In this document: piece after piece, positions 1-8,218 of the stretch | Layout of the letters: each line of letters begins with the position of its first letter | Numbering within the stretch: the first letter of the stretch is position 1 | Assembly: GCA_947589405.1 (NCBI GenBank) | Contig: CANQBT010000015.1 | Span: forward strand, 1 to 24,657 | DNA length: 24,657 nucleotides | Reading direction: 5' to 3' | Source: an uncultured Clostridia bacterium | GTDB lineage: Bacteria; Bacillota; Clostridia; Lachnospirales; CAG-274 | Position numbers and translations under genes: made by a program | Notes under the pieces: model-generated | Database searches by the model: none | What the model was told of the DNA's origin: nothing | What the model saw: the letters and a program-made list of their open reading frames with translations, nothing else

Positions 1-2
1 CA

Positions 3-1046
3 GACAAGGGGAAAAGCGTGTGTATCATAGACAAAAGCACATTTCCAAGACAAAAGACCTGCGGAGGACTTCTGACAATAAAAACGATAGAGCTAATGGA
101 GAGCAGTCCCATAGGAAAATTGGACAGCTCTCTTGTGTTAAACAGAATAAACAGCGTAAGTCTTGAAAACAAGGGAAATAAAATTGCAGAAATGCGCTGT
201 AAAAACGACTTTTATCTTGTGGACAGGCTTTCATTTGACAACAGTCTTATTGATATATACAAGGCAAAGGGAGGTCATATAATAGAAGGAAAAGCCGTTA
301 CGAAAATAAATGATAAAGGCGTTGTATTAAATGACGGTACCGAAATCGAATGCAGATTTATAATAGGCGCCGACGGCTGCAAGGGCATTACTCAGAAGCT
401 TGTGAACAGAGAGCCTGTAACATGCGCCTTTGGAATAGAAGCGGAGATTCCCGCAAGGTATGTGGACAGCTCTTCCCTTTTGCTGGAGGTCGGTTATTTT
501 AAAGACGGCTATCTCTGGCATTTCCCTAAGGGTGACTATGCCACTATAGGCTTTGCCTTTACCTATGACAAAAATTTCGACTATACAGGCTGGTTCGGAA
601 ATTATATAAAAAAGCTTGGCGTTACTGAAAATGTTAAGCTCAAGGGCGCCTTCCTGCCCTACGGTATGGGAAGCAGAACGGTTACAAACGGCAGAAATAT
701 ACTGCTTACAGGCGATGCCGCAGGCTTTATAGACGCCGTTACGGGAGAGGGTACCTATTACGCCATACTCTCGGGACTTATGGCAGGCGAAAGCCTTATG
801 ACAAAAGAGCCTATAAAATATTATGAGAAAAAAACCGCTCACATTATTTCATCTGTTGAAAAAAGCTGTACTCTGGTAAATAAATTCTATAACAGCAGAG
901 AAAGTCTTTTAAACAAACTAAAGGGAAAAACACGTTTCTTAAGCTGGTTCTGCGATGTACAGGTAAGCAGGAATATATATGATTTTTCAATAAGCAGATT
1001 GAGTGCCGCTTATATGAAGTACAAGCTGTTTAAAGGAAATATATGA
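3..1046 (+). CDS. FAD-dependent oxidoreductase, geranylgeranyl reductase family (5' end outside window)
   Basis: The reading frame is open to the left window edge, so the N-terminus with the dinucleotide-binding GxGxxG is missing; a GTG at 18 is only an internal Val. What remains is typical of the geranylgeranyl reductase/FixC-like flavoprotein family. There is a DKxxFPRxKxCGG motif just after the expected first beta-alpha-beta unit, then IIGADGC (about residues 115-121 counted from the GTG), and the FAD-binding GDAAGFIDAVTGEG motif at about 232-245. Family members reduce isoprenoid double bonds or act on quinone-like lipids; the substrate here cannot be told. The gene ends in a basic, aromatic tail (YDFSISRLS...). 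A second, diverged copy of that tail lies at 1839-1901, beyond a toxin-antitoxin pair. Family assignment is firm, substrate unknown. Confidence 0.85.
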   Translation, partial: DKGKSVCIIDKSTFPRQKTCGGLLTIKTIELMESSPIGKLDSSLVLNRINSVSLENKGNKIAEMRCKNDFYLVDRLSFDNSLIDIYKAKGGHIIEGKAVTKINDKGVVLNDGTEIECRFIIGADGCKGITQKLVNREPVTCAFGIEAEIPARYVDSSSLLLEVGYFKDGYLWHFPKGDYATIGFAFTYDKNFDYTGWFGNYIKKLGVTENVKLKGAFLPYGMGSRTVTNGRNILLTGDAAGFIDAVTGEGTYYAILSGLMAGESLMTKEPIKYYEKKTAHIISSVEKSCTLVNKFYNSRESLLNKLKGKTRFLSWFCDVQVSRNIYDFSISRLSAAYMKYKLFKGNI

Positions 1047-1185
1047 TAAGTATATTATTCATATTTTACGGCAATATTTTAAAAATCCAAAAAAACCGAT
1101 AAAATCAATGGCTTCACTATCAGAAATACGCTTATGCACCATTTGGGAAAGGCTTTGATGTAACCGTATCGATCGTGAAATAGAG

Positions 1186-1214
1186 TTGCTTTTTTATGAA
1201 TAGTTTGTTATAAT
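1186..1214 (+). promoter_or_regulatory. Sigma-A-type promoter of the toxin-antitoxin pair
   Basis: TTGCTT at 1186-1191 and a perfect TATAAT at 1209-1214 are separated by 17 bp. The ribosome binding site AAGGAG (1249-1254) lies 9 nt before the antitoxin ATG. The pair therefore carries its own promoter, as expected for a self-contained module. Confidence 0.75.
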
Positions 1215-1263
1215 ATAAGAAATGATAAAATTAAGATAAAATTTTGATAAGGAGTGGTAAGGT

Positions 1264-1524
1264 ATGTTGCAGATCAGACCGGTTTCGGATTTGAGAAATA
1301 AATTCCCTGACATTGAAAAAATCGTAAATTCAGGAGAACCTGTTTATTTAACAAAAAACGGATATGGAACAATGGTGGTACTTAGTATAGAAGAGTATTC
1401 CAAGCTGACAGACAACGTAGAGTTGGCTTTGGATAGAGCAGACAAAACAGCAGAGGAAAACAATGCCCGCATGAGCCATGAAGAGGTTTTTGGGAACTTG
1501 CGGAGGAAGATGAATGCAAAGTAA
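1264..1524 (+). CDS. Type II antitoxin, Phd/YefM family
   Basis: This 86-residue protein starts with the Phd/YefM-like pattern (PVSDLRNKFPDIEKIVNSGEPVYLTKNGYG...VVLSIEEYSKL), the N-terminal fold that dimerises and binds operator DNA. Its charged C-terminal third (about residues 55-86) would be the disordered part that neutralises the toxin. The start follows AAGGAG at good spacing. The stop overlaps the toxin start by 11 nt, so translation of the two is probably coupled. By family knowledge the antitoxin should repress the promoter at 1186-1214, with the toxin as co-repressor. The module appears to be inserted at the 3' end of the preceding oxidoreductase gene. Confidence 0.9.
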   Translation: MLQIRPVSDLRNKFPDIEKIVNSGEPVYLTKNGYGTMVVLSIEEYSKLTDNVELALDRADKTAEENNARMSHEEVFGNLRRKMNAK

Positions 1525-1843
1525 AAAATACAGATTAAGTTACCTGCCATTATTCTATAAAGATCTCGATGAAAAGATAACTTATATTGCGGAGAAATTA
1601 AAAAATCCAAAAGCCGCAAGTGATTTATTGGATAAAGTGGAAGCAGCTATTCTGAAACGTCTCCCTGATGCAGAATCCTTTGAGCCATATCATTCTCTGC
1701 GGGAACGCAGATATACATATTACCGTATCTATGTAGATAATTATGTGATTTATTATGTGGTGATAGACGATGATCCCAATGATATGATCATGGAGGTAAG
1801 AAGGTTCCTTTATAATAGGCAGAATCGGGAAACGATAATATGA
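1514..1843 (+). CDS. Type II toxin, RelE/ParE superfamily
   Basis: This 109-residue basic protein has the RelE/ParE layout. An N-terminal strand (YRLSYLPLFYKDL) is followed by two helices (about residues 14-55), then the beta-sheet core with SLRERRYTYYRIYVDNYVIYYVV and a C-terminal strand with EVRRFLYNRQN. It most resembles the ParE/plasmid-stabilisation branch. Family members either cut ribosome-bound mRNA or poison gyrase, and which applies here is not decidable from sequence. GGAGG at 1502-1506 precedes the ATG. The TGA stop lies inside the sequence ATATGATTTTTC, which is also present in the upstream oxidoreductase gene and marks the junction with the duplicated gene end. Confidence 0.9.
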   Translation: MQSKKYRLSYLPLFYKDLDEKITYIAEKLKNPKAASDLLDKVEAAILKRLPDAESFEPYHSLRERRYTYYRIYVDNYVIYYVVIDDDPNDMIMEVRRFLYNRQNRETII

Positions 1844-1901
1844 TTTTTCTCTTTCAAGACTGAGCAGGGCATATATGAAATATAAACTTTTTGGAAAATA
1901 G
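1839..1901 (+). pseudogene. Remnant copy of the oxidoreductase 3' end
   Basis: Read in the right frame this stretch encodes YDFSLSRLSRAYMKYKLFGK followed by TAG. The last codons of the oxidoreductase (from 978) encode YDFSISRLSAAYMKYKLFKG before two more residues and a stop. Sixteen of 20 residues agree, and the DNA differs largely at synonymous positions, so the two are homologous but diverged rather than a recent duplication. The similarity starts with the identical 12-mer ATATGATTTTTC, which contains the toxin stop codon. There is no start codon or ribosome binding site; this is a displaced gene end. Confidence 0.8.
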
Positions 1902-1903
1902 GG

Positions 1904-1932
1904 TTTATATTTTGTTTCAGATATATTATAAT
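1904..1932 (+). promoter_or_regulatory. Putative promoter for the small membrane protein and GTPase genes
   Basis: TTTATA (1904-1909) and a perfect TATAAT (1927-1932) are spaced by 17 bp, directly after the remnant gene end. GGGAGG at 1952-1957 then serves the ATG at 1966. Confidence 0.6.
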
Positions 1933-1965
1933 GAATCATACAAACAAAAAAGGGAGGTATTATCT

Positions 1966-2154
1966 ATGAAAGGAAATAAGCTTATATTATACGTTGTTAT
2001 AAGCATGATATTTTTTGGGGCAGCATTCTTTATTATCCCTCAGATCTCCAGAAGTATGACAAACAGGCTGTACAAGGCTGAAATTAAGAAAAGCAATGCA
2101 GCCGATGACGAGGATATTGATATAGAGATAGTCAAGAAAACCGAAGAGGATTAG
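1966..2154 (+). CDS. Small single-pass membrane protein
   Basis: The protein has 62 residues. A longer in-frame start at 1891 lies upstream of the promoter-like TATAAT; the ATG at 1966 has a GGGAGG ribosome binding site at good distance and is preferred. Residues 5-25 (LILYVVISMIFFGAAFFIIP) form one transmembrane helix, followed by a short basic stretch and an acidic tail (DDEDIDIEIVKKTEED). I recognise no family. It lies 10 nt before the GTPase gene and is probably co-transcribed, so a membrane-anchor or partner role for the GTPase is a reasonable guess but only inference. Confidence 0.65.
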   Translation: MKGNKLILYVVISMIFFGAAFFIIPQISRSMTNRLYKAEIKKSNAADDEDIDIEIVKKTEED

Positions 2155-2164
2155 GGGGACTTGT

Positions 2165-3304
2165 ATGAATACAAATGAAGTTGCAAAACAATGCATAGAA
2201 TTAATAGGCGAAAAGCTGAAAAATCTTAAAAAGCTGAATATAATTGTAATAGGCAAGTCAGGCGTCGGCAAGAGCACCCTTATAAACAGCTTATTCAGAG
2301 GAAACTTTGCAGAAACAGGACTTGGCAGGCCGGTAACAAATGAAATAAGGAAAATAGAGAAAAAGGATTATCCTATGGTCATATATGACACACCGGGATT
2401 TGAGCTTTCTAAGGGACAGCAGAACAAGGTAAAGGACGAGATCATAAGCCTTATACGCAAGGGCGCTATGTCCAATGATGTGAACAAGGCGATCAATTGT
2501 ATATGGTACTGTATCAATGTAGGCGGCAACAGGACATTTGACGAAACCGAAACTGCATGGATAAGAGAGCTTACCGAAAGCAACAAGGACACTCCTGTCC
2601 CTGTTATAGTTGTGCTTACGCAGGCCTGTCCCAAGTCAAAGGCTCTTGAGATGAAGGCACTTGTGGAAAAGGAAAATCTCGATATAGTAAAGGTCGTGCC
2701 GGTATTGGCTCAGGATATGGATTTTGACGGTGAGTATGTGGCAAAGTCCTATGGTCTTGATAATCTTATAAATATTATGAGCGAAACTCTTCCGAATGAG
2801 CTTCAGGATACGTTGCAAAATGTACAGAAGGCTTCATTGGAAGCGAAAAAAAAATACGCTCAAACGGCTATTGCAACGGCGGTAGCCGCAGCCTTTGGCG
2901 AAGGCTTTACACCTGTTCCCTTTGCAGACGCAGCTCTCCTTGTGCCTACACAGGTGGGAATGATAGCCACAATTACGGTAATATTCGGCCTTGACGTTAA
3001 TAAAAGCTTTATTACAAGCTTTGTGTCCTCTGTGGTCGGCTCTGCCGGAGCAACTATACTTGGACGTACAATCGTTTCAAATATAATAAAGCTTATACCC
3101 GGAGCGGGAAGCATTGCAGGCGGTCTTATATCGGGAGCAACAGCAGGCATTATAACAACGGCTCTTGGAGAAACCTACATAAAGATAATGGAAATGGTAT
3201 ACAAGGGCGAAATGAAGGCAGAGGATATATATTCCGGTAAGAAAGAGAAGCTTATAAGCAAAATTTTCAAGGAACAGCTTAAAAAAGAACGCCATAATAA
3301 ATAA
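2165..3304 (+). CDS. GTPase with C-terminal DUF697-like membrane-associated domain
   Basis: The 379-residue protein has an Era/Der-like G domain: P-loop GKSGVGKST at residues 30-38, a probable G2 Thr near 58, and the G3 motif DTPG at 75-78. The usual G4 NKxD/TKxD is replaced by LTQA (about 151-154) and G5 by a degenerate PVLAQ, so base specificity may be relaxed. The C-terminal part (about 220-345) has the GFTPVPFADAALLVPTQ motif of DUF697 proteins and Gly/Ala-rich hydrophobic helices, followed by a basic tail. Family members are membrane-associated GTPases of poorly known role. AGGGGGA precedes the ATG. It follows the small membrane protein gene in a likely two-gene operon. Confidence 0.8.
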   Translation: MNTNEVAKQCIELIGEKLKNLKKLNIIVIGKSGVGKSTLINSLFRGNFAETGLGRPVTNEIRKIEKKDYPMVIYDTPGFELSKGQQNKVKDEIISLIRKGAMSNDVNKAINCIWYCINVGGNRTFDETETAWIRELTESNKDTPVPVIVVLTQACPKSKALEMKALVEKENLDIVKVVPVLAQDMDFDGEYVAKSYGLDNLINIMSETLPNELQDTLQNVQKASLEAKKKYAQTAIATAVAAAFGEGFTPVPFADAALLVPTQVGMIATITVIFGLDVNKSFITSFVSSVVGSAGATILGRTIVSNIIKLIPGAGSIAGGLISGATAGIITTALGETYIKIMEMVYKGEMKAEDIYSGKKEKLISKIFKEQLKKERHNK

Positions 3305-3324
3305 GAATATTTTTTCACATAAAA

Positions 3325-3369
3325 AGCTGCTGCATTCATCTCATCAAAAGAGAGATTAATGCGGCAGCT
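3325..3369 (-). terminator. Hairpin terminator between convergent genes
   Basis: AGCTGCTGCATT (3325-3336) pairs with AATGCGGCAGCT (3358-3369) with a single G-T wobble, and TCTC/GAGA can extend the stem inward. On the - strand the stem is followed by five T, so it best serves the ABC operon ending at 3483. It may also stop + strand transcripts from the GTPase gene, although the T run on that side is poor. Confidence 0.65.
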
Positions 3370-3482
3370 CTATTTGGTTTATATATAAATTAATATTGAA
3401 CTTTCCGTCCCTACAATGCAAATGTAATGTTATTGTTTGAAATTGCAGAGGGATCGTTCTTTCAACATTATGCCAAACAGCC

Positions 3483-4886
3483 TTACTTACTCAGCCTTGC
3501 GGCTTCGTTCAGTACCCTTGCAACGGTTTGTTTATTCACGAGCATAGATGTATTGTCGCCTTTCTTTACAACATAGAAATCGCTGTTATAATCATAATAT
3601 TCGGCAGTATCGCTGCTTCCGTCCGTAAGGTTGAATTTTATGACCAGCTGAGGACTTCCCTGTACCTTTGCAGAGGTGTCCATATCGTCAAAGCCTATGC
3701 CTATAAGCTGTTCATAAAAGCTTGTAAAGGTATCTCTGTCAAGAGCCTTTCCGTTTATATAAGTATTTCTCTTATCTCTCAGCACTCCGTCCTCCTTTAC
3801 AAATTTGTTATCCCCTTCTTCTTTAAGCTCTATTTTGTAATCCCCTAATTCAATAGACTTTACCTTTGACCTTTGATAAAGGCTTATGAACTTTTCTGAA
3901 AAATCGGCTATGGAAGCGTTTATAAACGGTTCAACACTTCTGTAATCCATTGTAAATACCTCAGGTCTGTCGTCTATAAGCACATATATATATTCTAAAT
4001 CATTTTGCACAGGCGCCATGCTTCCTGCCTTAAGAGTCACGGTATTTTCCGTATCTCTTAATTTCACCTGCACAACAGGATCATCAAGCCCGTATTTGGA
4101 AAGATCGGAGGGCGCCGCTTCCACAAGATCGGTCACATTGAGATTTGATATATTCTTAAGCACAGAATTATGAAGGCTATAGGGATATACAAGCATATTT
4201 GCAACAGGCTTTTCCATTACAAGTGTAGCCAAGCCGTTAGCTTCCGCATAATCTCTTGCTATGGGATTGTCGGGATCGTAGCATACGTATATATCCTCTT
4301 TACCCTTTGCCTTTATTTCCACCTCCTGTATGGAATCCCTGTCGATCTTCGGTACGGACTTGTCTATAAAATCGTTGAGTCCGTAATTGATGCTGTCACA
4401 CAGAGAAGCCTCCACCATATATACGGCATTCCCCTTGTCCGTCTTTACATAGAAATACTTTTTATCAGGCGTAAGGTCCCCTACATAAACCGATATATCG
4501 CTGCACATCGCAGTAGCAGAGGGCTTTTCAAGTCCGTACTTGTCTATGCTCTCGGGATTTTCTTCAACAGTCTTTTCAGCATAAAGTGCAGAAAGCACGG
4601 AGGTCATTTCATCAACAGCCTGCTTATCAAGAGAATTGCTGTAGCCCTCAGCCTTCCATTCATCTCCCTTTTTCTTAAATGTAAAGCTTCCGTTGGCATT
4701 GGTTACTGTAAATTCATCTATATCCTTAGCATCGGCGATCTTTTCTCCCAGAGCTTCAAATCCGTTATCCTCTTTTGTTTCTTCTTCGGTACTTTCATCG
4801 GGCCGACTTTCCATAAAAACATAGGCGCCCAAAAGCAGAGCTAACACTATAACAGCCGACAAAAGCATTATAAGCTTCTTTTTCAT
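3483..4886 (-). CDS. DUF4340 domain-containing membrane-anchored protein
   Basis: This 467-residue protein has an N-terminal signal-anchor (about residues 4-25, LIMLLSAVIVLALLLGAYVF). A short acidic linker leads into a long extracytoplasmic region with repeated DUF4340 features (EFTVTNANGSFTFKKKGDEWKA, DKYGLEKPSATAMC, SKYGLDDPVVQVKL). In this family such domains sit next to GldG-like ABC auxiliary proteins, as here. Its ATG overlaps the stop of the GldG-like gene by 1 nt, so it is the last gene of a tightly coupled four-gene operon. The function is unknown; it is probably an extracytoplasmic subunit of the same ABC system. Confidence 0.85.
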   Translation of the reverse strand: MKKKLIMLLSAVIVLALLLGAYVFMESRPDESTEEETKEDNGFEALGEKIADAKDIDEFTVTNANGSFTFKKKGDEWKAEGYSNSLDKQAVDEMTSVLSALYAEKTVEENPESIDKYGLEKPSATAMCSDISVYVGDLTPDKKYFYVKTDKGNAVYMVEASLCDSINYGLNDFIDKSVPKIDRDSIQEVEIKAKGKEDIYVCYDPDNPIARDYAEANGLATLVMEKPVANMLVYPYSLHNSVLKNISNLNVTDLVEAAPSDLSKYGLDDPVVQVKLRDTENTVTLKAGSMAPVQNDLEYIYVLIDDRPEVFTMDYRSVEPFINASIADFSEKFISLYQRSKVKSIELGDYKIELKEEGDNKFVKEDGVLRDKRNTYINGKALDRDTFTSFYEQLIGIGFDDMDTSAKVQGSPQLVIKFNLTDGSSDTAEYYDYNSDFYVVKKGDNTSMLVNKQTVARVLNEAARLSK

Positions 4887-6298
4887 TATTTATTTCTCCT
4901 TATAAGCCATACTATAAAGCCTGCTCCGAAGAGTATGCCCGGAATTATTCCCCAGCTTATGAGCTTTACCGTTCCGGCTGTACCTGCATCTACCACAAGG
5001 GGTTCTCCCTGAAGGTTCTTTGCAGATATAAATATATTTTCCGCAGTATCGTTAAGCCAGTTGACACCGTTTACTATAAATGTAGAGTTGGCATTATTCA
5101 CCATAGCGTCTGTATTAGGCTCTGCCAAATAAAAGCTGGCTCCTGTTATTATAAGCTTTGTAGAATGTGCCTTGTCCGTATATGTGGAATCGGTCACCGC
5201 CAGCGCAATATCGAAGGGACCTTCTGTGTCGCCTGCCTCTTTGTTGGCGGAGGTATTGCCCTCCTTCTTTATATATGCCTTGTCCGAAGCCGTAAGCAAA
5301 GGAGTTATTTCAAGACCCTGCTTCTTAATATCTGTTCTTCCCAGAGCCTGACAGGCAACGGTCAAAACGGTATAGTCGTTTTTAACAAGTGATGAGTTTA
5401 TATCGTGATCCTTTAATTCAGGCAGAACGGCATAGGGATACATCATATATCTGCTTTCATCGCCTTCGTATATATATCCGGGCTGAAGCGTTATGCCGTA
5501 GGCTGAAGCGATGCTTGAAAGATTCTTAAAGCTCTCCATATTGGTACCGCCCATTATCATATATGCTCTGCCGTCGTCAGCAAGATAATTAAGCACCTTC
5601 TTTGCCTCTGCTTCCGAATAATCTCTTGCGGAAGGCGTTATAAGAAGCATAGAGCAGTTTTCGGGAATATCCGTTTCCAAAAGGTTAATGTCCTTTACGT
5701 CATAGTTAGCAAGCTTCAGCTGTGAATCCAAAGAGGTATAGCTTGCATAGGCGGCTTCCCCATGTCCCGTCACATAGTATATGGTAGGCTGAGTGCTCAT
5801 ATTTACATACTGTATAGCACTTGTAAGACAGGATTCAAGCCCAAAATGTCCGTCGGAATTAAAATAGTCCTCATATCTTATTATCTTGAAGCGGTCATTG
5901 GCTTCAACTATAAGGCTGTTTATATCCACAGTACTTCCCTCTGAGGAATACTGTCCCGCAAAGTCAGGGTGCAGATAAAGATCTCTGTTTTCCACTTTAA
6001 TATGGGAGTTGTGCTGTATATACTGATCAAGCACCTGCTCTACCCTTCCGATTATAGCATCTGTTCCCGATGTAGGGAAAAGCGTATATACATTTATATC
6101 CTCCTTTACATTGTCAAGGACCTGTATGCTCTCCTCCGAAAGCGAAAATAATTCGTCCTCAGTAAAGTCAAAGGACTTGTTGAATTTGCCTACTATAAGA
6201 TTGAATACCACAAGTATCGCTATGAATACTATCGTTATGGCTGTAGAATATGTGCCGTATTTCAAACGCTTGTTTTTAAGTACATTCTTACTTTTCAT
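4886..6298 (-). CDS. GldG-like ABC auxiliary (substrate-binding-like) protein
   Basis: The 470-residue protein has one N-terminal transmembrane helix (about 17-37), then FDFTEDELFSLSEESIQVLDNVKEDINVYTLF, the characteristic opening of the ABC_transp_aux/GldG family. A large extracytoplasmic domain follows (IYYVTGHGEA at about 170-180, an alpha/beta core with MLLITPSARDYSEAEAKKVLNYL), and a C-terminal transmembrane helix (about 446-465, ending in IRRNK). In Bacteroidetes GldG works with GldA and GldF in gliding and secretion, but Firmicute homologues are not gliding proteins and their substrates are unknown. The start is 4 nt after the permease stop. Confidence 0.85.
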   Translation of the reverse strand: MKSKNVLKNKRLKYGTYSTAITIVFIAILVVFNLIVGKFNKSFDFTEDELFSLSEESIQVLDNVKEDINVYTLFPTSGTDAIIGRVEQVLDQYIQHNSHIKVENRDLYLHPDFAGQYSSEGSTVDINSLIVEANDRFKIIRYEDYFNSDGHFGLESCLTSAIQYVNMSTQPTIYYVTGHGEAAYASYTSLDSQLKLANYDVKDINLLETDIPENCSMLLITPSARDYSEAEAKKVLNYLADDGRAYMIMGGTNMESFKNLSSIASAYGITLQPGYIYEGDESRYMMYPYAVLPELKDHDINSSLVKNDYTVLTVACQALGRTDIKKQGLEITPLLTASDKAYIKKEGNTSANKEAGDTEGPFDIALAVTDSTYTDKAHSTKLIITGASFYLAEPNTDAMVNNANSTFIVNGVNWLNDTAENIFISAKNLQGEPLVVDAGTAGTVKLISWGIIPGILFGAGFIVWLIRRNK

Positions 6299-6302
6299 AA
6301 TA

Positions 6303-7166
6303 TTATCTCCATCTTCTCTTCTCTATTACATTTACTGTAAGGTAGAGAAAAGCGCATGTAAATGTAATATAATACACAACATCAGATACGGATAAAATTC
6401 CCATATAGAAATTTTCAAAACGGCTGAGCACAGAAAACCAGCTCAGTATTTTTACTATAACGCCGTCATATATGTTGGGATCGATAAAGTATACGATACC
6501 CATTATCACAAAGCCCGCAAGGGCAAACACAAGAGCGGCAATAACGTTTTTGGTGCTTGAATACAGCGTAATGGCAACAGCCGTAACTGCCAGTCCCACA
6601 AATATAAGAGAAGCAGCCACGCTTATAGGAACTGCCGACGTGATGTTATCCATCATAAGCAGAAGGAATATAGCCGCAAATGTAGCGGCAGCCGCCACTA
6701 TCTGATTGTCTGTAAGTACCGATATAAATATGCCTACGCTTATAAGACACATACCCATCATAAAATAGCCCAGTATTCCCACAAATGTCATTCCCCATTC
6801 CATTGCGCCTGAGCGGGAAAGTATATAGGGAAAAATAAGTGTGATAACAAGTCCCATAAGGAAAAGCAGGGCTGCGGCAATAAATTTGCCTGTTACAATA
6901 TCTGTGACCTTTATAGGCGCAGCATACAAGAGCTGATCCGTCTTTTGTCTTGCTTCCTCTGCAAAAAGACGCATTGTGAGCACAGGCACCAGTATGAGAA
7001 ACATTATCATGGATCCGGCAAGAGTTTCATTGTAATTGGCATTTGAAGCCACTATATTCTGAGATACAAAGAAATACCCTGTTATAAGTACAAAAAATCC
7101 CAAAAAGCCATATCCCGTTATAGTTTTAAAATAGGTCTTAAGCTCCTTTTTGATAATAGCCGGCAT
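6303..7166 (-). CDS. ABC-2 type permease (GldF-like)
   Basis: This 287-residue integral membrane protein has about six transmembrane segments. It opens with MPAIIKKELKTYFKTITGYGFLGFFVLITGYFF, the cytoplasmic helix and first membrane span typical of ABC-2/NosY/GldF permeases. The segment MRLFAEEARQKTDQLLYAAPI after the second span is the conserved coupling loop (E-E-x-x-x-x-T-x-x-L) thought to touch the ATPase. The gene abuts the ATPase gene with no gap. It forms the membrane channel half of the system with the ATPase at 7167-8174. Confidence 0.88.
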   Translation of the reverse strand: MPAIIKKELKTYFKTITGYGFLGFFVLITGYFFVSQNIVASNANYNETLAGSMIMFLILVPVLTMRLFAEEARQKTDQLLYAAPIKVTDIVTGKFIAAALLFLMGLVITLIFPYILSRSGAMEWGMTFVGILGYFMMGMCLISVGIFISVLTDNQIVAAAATFAAIFLLLMMDNITSAVPISVAASLIFVGLAVTAVAITLYSSTKNVIAALVFALAGFVIMGIVYFIDPNIYDGVIVKILSWFSVLSRFENFYMGILSVSDVVYYITFTCAFLYLTVNVIEKRRWR

Positions 7167-8174
7167 TTACTCTTCCTCCTCCCTTATATCCTCTGCTGTA
7201 GCTGTATCCGAAATCTCCTCGTTATTTACATTCATATCCTCTATTTCTCCGTTTATTACCTTGAGGAAGGCTTCCTCAAGATTGAGAGCAACAGGTCTCA
7301 GCATAAGCAGGGGTATATTTTTTTCGGCAAGGGCTTTGCCAATTATTTCTCTTATATCAAAGCCCTTCTCACCTTCTACTCTTATGTTGTATGTACCGTC
7401 TTTGTTGTCAGACTCTATAACGGCATTCTCAATATATGCCCATTCCTTAAGGCTTTGGCATATATCGGCGCCATTGCCCTTTACCGTAATGATCTGTGCA
7501 GAGTTATCTGCCTTGCCTGAAAGTCCCTCCGTAGTATCTGTAGCAACGATCCTCCCCTTGTTTATTATCATCACTCTGTCGCATACGGCGCTTACCTCGC
7601 TTAATATATGGGAGCTGAGTATTACGGTATGTCTTTCTCCAAGCCTTTTTATAAGGTCACGCATTTCTATTATCTGCTTGGGATCAAGGCCGACTGTAGG
7701 CTCGTCCAGTATAAGCACCTCAGGGAAGCCTACAAGGGCCTGTGCCAGTCCGACTCTCTGCCTATAGCCTTTTGAAAGATTCTTGACAAGTCTTTTATAT
7801 ACGTCCTTTATCTTTACAGTCGTTATTATCTCGTCTATCATGGAAGCCCTGTCCGCCTTTTTTACTCCCTTAAGGTCGCATACGAAATCCAGATATTCCT
7901 TTACTGTCATATCGCCGTACAAAGGCGGTACGTCAGGCAGATAGCCCAGCTGTTTTTTTGCCTTTACAGGCTCGTCCAGTATGTCATAGCCGTTTATTCT
8001 TACAGTACCCTCCGTAGCGGATATAAAGCCTGTCATAATATTCATAGTAGTAGTCTTTCCTGCGCCGTTAGGTCCCAGAAAGCCCAATATCTCTCCGTCG
8101 TTTACAACAAATGATATATTGTCCACCGCTGTATGAGGTCCGAATTTCTTTGTAAGATTTTTTACCTCTATCAA
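7167..8174 (-). CDS. ABC transporter ATP-binding protein (GldA-like)
   Basis: The 335-residue protein has all ATPase motifs: Walker A GPNGAGKTT (34-42), signature LSKGYRQR (133-140), Walker B LILDEP (154-159), D-loop GLDP and H-loop His about 189 (SSHI). A C-terminal accessory region of about 100 residues ends in a strongly acidic tail. The start codon is TTG (complement of 8172-8174), supported by AAAGGAGG about 7 nt upstream; no ATG lies nearby. It is the first gene of the operon ATPase-permease-GldG-like-DUF4340 and lies behind its own promoter at 8219-8247. Confidence 0.92.
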   Translation of the reverse strand: MIEVKNLTKKFGPHTAVDNISFVVNDGEILGFLGPNGAGKTTTMNIMTGFISATEGTVRINGYDILDEPVKAKKQLGYLPDVPPLYGDMTVKEYLDFVCDLKGVKKADRASMIDEIITTVKIKDVYKRLVKNLSKGYRQRVGLAQALVGFPEVLILDEPTVGLDPKQIIEMRDLIKRLGERHTVILSSHILSEVSAVCDRVMIINKGRIVATDTTEGLSGKADNSAQIITVKGNGADICQSLKEWAYIENAVIESDNKDGTYNIRVEGEKGFDIREIIGKALAEKNIPLLMLRPVALNLEEAFLKVINGEIEDMNVNNEEISDTATAEDIREEEE

Positions 8175-8218
8175 AACGATTCCTCCTTTATGCTAACCCC
8201 ATTTTTTCATATACCTAT

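Noticed and set aside
327..842. Long - strand open frame (171 codons) opposite the oxidoreductase gene
   Set aside because: It is an antisense shadow of a clearly conserved flavoprotein gene, with Cys/Tyr-rich composition and no ribosome binding site.
1103..1183. Short open stretch before the antitoxin encoding QKYAYAPFGKGFDVTVSIVK and a stop
   Set aside because: It has no start codon or ribosome binding site and is bounded by a stop 27 codons upstream. It might be a gene fragment carried in with the toxin-antitoxin pair, but it is too short to identify.
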